Source: Pseudomonadota bacterium
GTDB lineage: Bacteria > Desulfobacterota > Desulfovibrionia > Desulfovibrionales > Desulfovibrionaceae
Direction: 5' to 3'
Assembly: GCA_023411815.1 (NCBI GenBank)
Contig: JAEYOJ010000076.1
Location: 62,001 to 126,000, forward strand
DNA: 64,000 nucleotides
Below are positions 58,331 to 64,000 of this stretch, piece by piece; positions within the stretch are counted from its first letter, which is position 1; each line of letters starts with the position of its first letter. Below the pieces are notes generated by a model that did no database searches, was not told the origin of the DNA, and saw only the letters and a program-made list of their open reading frames with translations. Made by a program: the position numbers and the translations under genes.

Positions 58331-59122
58331 CTACTTCGTGGTCACGTCGACATCGAGCCACTTGCGGCTGATGGACGCGAGCGTGCCGTCCTCGTGCATC
58401 GTGGCCAGGATTGCGTTGACCGCCTCGCGCAGGCCTCCGGCATCCTTCTTGAAAACCACGGCGATGTCCTCGCTGCGCAGGGGCGAGCCGAGCAGGCGCA
58501 CGTTGAAGCGATTCCCGCTCTGGGCGTTGACGCCCACGACCCGATCGGTGATGACCGCGTCCACCACGCCGTTGTCCAGTTCCAGCAGGGTCTGGTTGTC
58601 GTCCTTGTAGAGGCGCACGTCGCCCGCGCCGAGCTGCTTGGCGTCCTGCTCGAAGGTCGTGCCCGTGACCACGCCCACGGTTTTACCCTTGAGCTCGTCC
58701 GGGCTCTGGTAGGACGCGTCCTGGCGCACCACGAGCTGCGCGCCCGAGTAGTAGTAGGGCGAGGAGAAATCCACGACCTTCCGGCGTTCGGGCGTAACGG
58801 CCATGCTGCCCAGGATGCCGTCGTAGGCTCCGGAGCGCAGGCCTTCGATGATTCCGCTCCACTCGGTGGTTACGGGTATGAACCGCACGCCCAAGCGCTG
58901 GGCCACCTCGTTGGCCACGTCCACGTCGAAGCCCACCAGATCGTTCTGCTCGTTGTAGAAATTGAAGGGCGGATAACCCCCGCTCATGGCGAAGCTGATC
59001 TCGCCGTTTTGCTTGACCCGTTCCAGGGCGGGCTGCTCCTCGGAGGCGCAGCCGGTGGCCAGGGCCAGAGCGGCCAGGGTGAGCGTGAGAAGGATCGTGG
59101 TCAGCAGGTGTCGCATGTTCAT
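58331..59122 (-). CDS. Polar amino-acid-binding lipoprotein of the ABC transporter
   Basis: A 263-residue periplasmic-binding lipoprotein. The lipobox is LATGC (Cys at about 25). The mature part has the SBP_bac_3 pattern (ISFAMSGGYPPFNFYNEQND, DGILGSMAVTPERRKVVDFSSPYY). It is the first gene of a five-gene set: binding protein, permease, ATPase, ablA, ablB. It could bind lysine, but a beta-lysine derivative cannot be excluded. Confidence 0.88.
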   Translation of the reverse strand: MNMRHLLTTILLTLTLAALALATGCASEEQPALERVKQNGEISFAMSGGYPPFNFYNEQNDLVGFDVDVANEVAQRLGVRFIPVTTEWSGIIEGLRSGAYDGILGSMAVTPERRKVVDFSSPYYYSGAQLVVRQDASYQSPDELKGKTVGVVTGTTFEQDAKQLGAGDVRLYKDDNQTLLELDNGVVDAVITDRVVGVNAQSGNRFNVRLLGSPLRSEDIAVVFKKDAGGLREAVNAILATMHEDGTLASISRKWLDVDVTTK

Positions 59123-59892
59123 GCGTCGCTCCTTGGTTGTTCGGGTTTCCGCGCACGACGGGAGACGCTCCGGCCTTGGGGTCGGAGAGACATGGACGCC
59201 GGACGCGTCTGCGATCGCCGGGCGGCCGCCATGAACGGCCGGAGATGGTCGCCCGGCGTACGCTGTGTGATTCCGTTGCTTGTGTTTGTGTCGAGATAGC
59301 GACCGGAGGAGCGGAAGCGACCCGAGAGGTCGGCTCCAGCGGCCGTCATGGACCGGGGCGCAAGCGCCCGCTTTGACGCGCTTCGCCGGAACGGCAAAGG
59401 CACTGCGTTACATACCAGGGGCGATCAAACGCCGATGCATAATACGGTGTGCATCAGCCATCGCTAATTCATGCCTGAGCCACTATGCGTTACTGCGTCT
59501 AATGTAATCAGTAAACGCGAACGCAACCATGACGCACTCTGCACGCCTGATTCGATCAATGTATGCCATGGATGAACAGGGATGTCAAATCGGCTTTCGG
59601 CAATGGACAGGCTGAATTTGCAGGCATCCGGTCTTGCTTGCGGGATATGGCGTCTATGCGATGATCCTGCATGGATTCAGTCGTTTGCGGGTTATCCCGG
59701 AGCCTCACGAGGATCGGCTTGCCTCCATGCCTTCCGCCTGAATCGTCCGAGCCGGAGGCCATACGACCGCGCCGGCCACGCGCCGGCCGACGTTGACTTC
59801 CGCGCCGGGATCGTCCACTACCATGTGGGCATCTCCGATCCGACACATTCCGGCCGGTATGCCGGCCCAAGCGCCCAGACCAAGGAGCCCTC
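59123..59892. other. Intergenic region without a recognised gene
   Basis: This 770-base gap divides the amino-acid transporter operon (minus) from pgi (plus). I looked for a lysine riboswitch on the minus strand upstream of 59122 and saw no convincing conserved core. Around 59440-59560 the composition is AT-richer and probably includes promoters. No supported coding region was found. Confidence 0.45.
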
Positions 59893-61536
<1,644 letters not shown>

Positions 61537-61660
61537 GCAGGCCCTGTCTGGAGGTGAGCGAGACTGAGTAGTTGTGGCTCGATATGTGCATACTGTTAAC
61601 CGATGTCGGTGATTCGACATGCGATGTGTATCCATGAACCGACAACAGCATGGTGCCAGC

Positions 61661-62149
61661 ATGACAAGAACAATGCATAGCGGACTGACCATCCGCGCGG
61701 CCCGGCCGCAAGACGCCGAAGCCATTTCCCGTGTGCAAAATGCGGCCGTTCGCCGCATCCCCGAAGGCACACCGTCCACGATCGTCGCGGACTGGAGCGG
61801 AGCCTGCACGGCCGAGAGCGTCCTCCGCGACATGGCGCAGGGCGTGGTCGGCTTCGTGGCCGAGGTCGGTGGTGAGATAGCGGGCTTCGCCGTGCTCGCC
61901 GGCAACGTGGTGCGCATCGTGTGCGTGCACCCCGCCCATGCCGGCTCCGGCTTGGGCACGGTCCTGCTGGCCAGGGTGGAGCAAGAGGCCATGCGCCGCG
62001 GCCAGCATATCCTGCGCCTGAACGCCTCGCTCAGCGCCAAGGCGTTCTACCGCTCGCGCGGCTACTGCGTCGTGCGCGAGAACACGCGGCAGCTGCCGCT
62101 GGACGAGTGCCTGCCCTGCGTGGAGATGACCAAGACCATCGCGTCCTGA
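61661..62149 (+). CDS. GNAT-family N-acetyltransferase
   Basis: A 162-residue acetyltransferase with the acetyl-CoA loop VHPAHAGSGLGTVLLARVEQEA (motif A) and ILRLNASLSAKAFYRSRGY (motif B). The substrate is unknown. The start is uncertain: the frame opens at 61619 and three ATGs are possible, none with a strong ribosome site; 61661 is used as it starts the conserved part closest. Confidence 0.78.
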   Translation: MTRTMHSGLTIRAARPQDAEAISRVQNAAVRRIPEGTPSTIVADWSGACTAESVLRDMAQGVVGFVAEVGGEIAGFAVLAGNVVRIVCVHPAHAGSGLGTVLLARVEQEAMRRGQHILRLNASLSAKAFYRSRGYCVVRENTRQLPLDECLPCVEMTKTIAS

Positions 62150-62249
62150 CTCGTCGGCATTACCGTCGGGCCCACCTCATGAGTCTCCCGGACCGGGACG
62201 GCCATGCGCTGGGCCTTTGCCTTCCCTTCGGCAGCCGCCCCGGCCCCTA

Positions 62250-62663
62250 TCAGCCCATTCTGCCCTTTCCGCCCAATCCGGTCCGCTTGGCGCGCCTGCG
62301 CTCCATGGCCGTCTCGATCTTGGCCAGCAGCGTGTCCATGGTGCAGGGTTTGATGAGGTAGTCGCAGGCCCCCCGGCAGACCTGGTCCAGAGGCAGGTCC
62401 AGGGAGGCGTGCCCGGACAGGAAGATGACCTCCGGCCGCTCGGGGCGCTTGGCCAGTTCGGCCATGACCTCGGCCCCGTTCATGCCGGGCATCTTCATGT
62501 CCAGCAGCATCACGTCCACGGGCTCCCTGGCCACGATGTCCAGGGCTTCGTGTCCGCCGGCCGCGGCCAGCGCGCGCAGGCCGTGCATGGACAGGAGCCT
62601 GAGCATGTTGGCCCGGAAACGCTCCTCGTCATCCACCACCAACACCAGGGGATCGTCGATCAT
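62250..62663 (-). CDS. Single-domain response regulator
   Basis: A 137-residue receiver (VLVVDDEERFRANMLRLL, VMLLDMKMPGMNG, IFLSGHAS, YLIKPC). No output domain. The frame is open far upstream, but ATG 62663 has GGAGG at short spacing and begins the receiver. It is divergent from a Cache-type sensor whose gene starts 496 nt away and which may be its partner. Confidence 0.88.
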   Translation of the reverse strand: MIDDPLVLVVDDEERFRANMLRLLSMHGLRALAAAGGHEALDIVAREPVDVMLLDMKMPGMNGAEVMAELAKRPERPEVIFLSGHASLDLPLDQVCRGACDYLIKPCTMDTLLAKIETAMERRRAKRTGLGGKGRMG

Positions 62664-62704
62664 AATCGCCTCCAGAGTCGCTAAAGCGCTCCCTTGCACA
62701 AGAC

Positions 62705-62779
62705 CTGGGAAGGGCTTTGCCTTCCCCAGACCCATCCCGCCAGGGTCCTGCCCGGATAGGGCGCGCCCCTGGGCCCGCG
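62705..62779 (-). repeat. Double-hairpin repeat copy
   Basis: CTGGGAAGGGC-TTT-GCCTTCCCCAG, then ACCCATCCCGCCAGGG...CCCTGGGCCCGCG, in the minus sense. It lies in the gap 62664-63159 between the divergent response regulator and sensor genes, where no gene is seen. Confidence 0.7.
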
Positions 62780-63159
62780 CATTGCAAATGCACAATGCAA
62801 TATCCGCCAGCCGGGCCTTCGCGGCCCTGTCCGGTCTGCCTGCCGTCCGGCGCTTTGCGTGATCAGGCTCGGCCGCCCGGCATTCGCTATAAGCAAGAAC
62901 AGGCCCACGGCCGATCCCGGCGAGCATCTGGAATATAGGCAAACGAGCCTCGGCAATCCAGCCCGGCTTGCACGAAAGCTTGCGAAATAAGTTGTACATG
63001 CGTTCGATCTTGCGCGATGGACAACGTCTTATGCGAGATTTATACAAAGTACTACAGTGGGTTATAAATAGAAGCCAGCGCTCTTTGCACTGGCCCGCTC
63101 TTTGCTCAAGATATATGATATGCCTGCCAGGGCCCGGCTTTGGAAATCGGAGGAAGCTC

Positions 63160-64000
63160 GTGAACAGCACGGATTACAAACTGCTCCGACTGAAGATCAT
63201 GGGAGCAATCACGGCCTTCTCGCTCGTCCCGCTGGTGGCCTTGGGCTCTTTCATGCATCTGCAGTTCAGCCAAAGCTACAGCGAACGCGTTTCCCACTCG
63301 CTCCAGCGCTCGGTGGAAAACCGCAAGGCGGCCATCGACATGTTCCTGGAAGAGAACATCCTGCAGTTGCGCAACATGGCCTGGACGCATAACTATGCGC
63401 AGATGAGCGAGCAGCCCTACCTGCAGCACGTGTTCAGCACCATGCAAAGCGGCAACAAGGCCTTCATCGACCTGGGCGTCATCGACGGGGACGGCCGCCA
63501 TGCGGCCTATGTCGGCCCGTACGCCCTGGGCGACGTGAACTACCGGGGGGAGGACTGGTTCCAGAAGACCATGCTCAAGGGCGTGTACGTGAGCGACGTG
63601 TTCATGGGTTTCCGGCGTTACCCGCACATCATCCTGGCCGTCATGCGCCGGGAGGGCAACAGGTACTGGATTCTGCGCGCGACGCTCGATTCGGATGTGC
63701 TGAACGCCCTGGTGCGCAACTACCAGACGGGGCAGCGCGGCGACGCCTTCCTGGTCAACAGCGCCCATGTGCTGCAGACAGCCTCCAGCCTGCGGGGTGC
63801 TGCGCTGGGCGAGGTGAAGCTGCCCGTCAGCCCAGGGCGCTTCCCCGGCGCGCGCGTGGAAAGCCATACCGTCGACGGCCGCAAGGTGCTCTTCGGCATG
63901 ACCTGGCTGGACAACGTGGACTGGATGCTGGTCATCACCGAGGCGCCGGACGAATCCCTCTCGCCGCTCTTCAGGACGCAGGCCATCGTCTTTTCCATGG
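63160..64000 (+). CDS. Membrane sensor with periplasmic Cache domain (partial, runs off window)
   Basis: 280 codons are visible. A GTG start at 63160 has GGAGGAAG upstream. The protein begins with a membrane helix (about 13-33, ITAFSLVPLVALGSFM), then a dCache-type periplasmic domain (about 35-275) with LGVIDGDGRHAAYVGPY, VNYRGEDWFQKTML and FLVNSAHVLQT. A second helix appears to begin at the window end. It is likely a histidine kinase or related sensor, but the transmitter lies outside the window. The divergent response regulator at 62663 may be its partner. Confidence 0.8.
   Translation, partial: MNSTDYKLLRLKIMGAITAFSLVPLVALGSFMHLQFSQSYSERVSHSLQRSVENRKAAIDMFLEENILQLRNMAWTHNYAQMSEQPYLQHVFSTMQSGNKAFIDLGVIDGDGRHAAYVGPYALGDVNYRGEDWFQKTMLKGVYVSDVFMGFRRYPHIILAVMRREGNRYWILRATLDSDVLNALVRNYQTGQRGDAFLVNSAHVLQTASSLRGAALGEVKLPVSPGRFPGARVESHTVDGRKVLFGMTWLDNVDWMLVITEAPDESLSPLFRTQAIVFSM

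Noticed and set aside
59123..59480. Lysine riboswitch upstream of the amino-acid transporter and aminomutase genes
   Set aside because: Expected from the pathway, but no conserved lysine-riboswitch core was found on the minus strand by eye.

Overview
This looks like a chromosome segment from a GC-rich, free-living sulfate reducer of the Desulfovibrio type. That is an inference from gene content: tungstate/molybdate uptake with a MobB-like protein, a fused CobA-HemD haem/sirohaem enzyme, lysine 2,3-aminomutase osmolyte genes, a TauE-type exporter cluster with small unknown membrane proteins, many hybrid histidine kinases, and a dispersed double-hairpin repeat. No rRNA, tRNA, CRISPR array or insertion sequence was recognised.

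Layout. 1-4.4 kb is a prophage remnant on the minus strand: small and large terminase, followed by three AT-richer cargo genes and a terminator. At the window edge lies a second copy of terminase 3' sequence, so the cargo is bracketed by a terminase duplication, like a phage moron. 4.5-11 kb is a stressosome-type signalling operon (RsbR, RsbS, RsbT, an RsbT-RsbX fusion, a histidine kinase with a degenerate RsbT-like domain, a single-domain response regulator and a hybrid kinase). 11-15.3 kb holds a gamma-glutamylcyclotransferase-like protein, a tungstate-type ABC permease and ATPase, a MobB-Fe-S protein and an aldehyde dehydrogenase. 15.5-21.9 kb is a purine/nucleoside salvage operon (gpt, BMP lipoprotein, two permeases, a double ATPase) with methionine aminopeptidase inside it. 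22-31 kb holds two hybrid kinases, a porin, and a metal efflux P-type ATPase divergent from a CadR/PbrR-type MerR regulator.

31-38 kb is housekeeping: RlmI- and TrmJ-like methyltransferases, a PepSY protein, a glycosyltransferase, AmrA, PurN and CobA-HemD. 38.5-44.4 kb is a TauE-family operon of five genes behind a good -24/-12 promoter, divergent from a membrane-anchored sigma-54-type AAA+ regulator. 44.6-46.7 kb encodes a secreted beta-helix protein and a secreted fibronectin-III protein. 47.5-54.4 kb holds a thioesterase, small proteins, an SLOG-like protein, a chemoreceptor, a hybrid kinase and an RRM protein. 54.5-59.1 kb is the beta-lysine module (ablA, ablB) with its own polar-amino-acid ABC transporter. 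59.9-64 kb has pgi, a GNAT, a response regulator and the start of a divergent Cache sensor.

The most striking observation is in the metal pump. Its metal-binding domain and its ATPase body lie in one frame, separated only by a single TGA at codon 82. A 7-bp hairpin with a GGUC loop follows 23 nt later, as in bacterial SECIS elements, and the next residues are cysteine-rich. The regulator and operator of the pump are intact, so it is a good candidate for an unrecognised selenocysteine-containing P-type ATPase. Other items of interest are the secreted tandem SecD-P1-head protein in the phage cargo, the terminase small subunit that has absorbed a repeat pair in frame, and the degenerate ATPase domain in the stressosome kinase.
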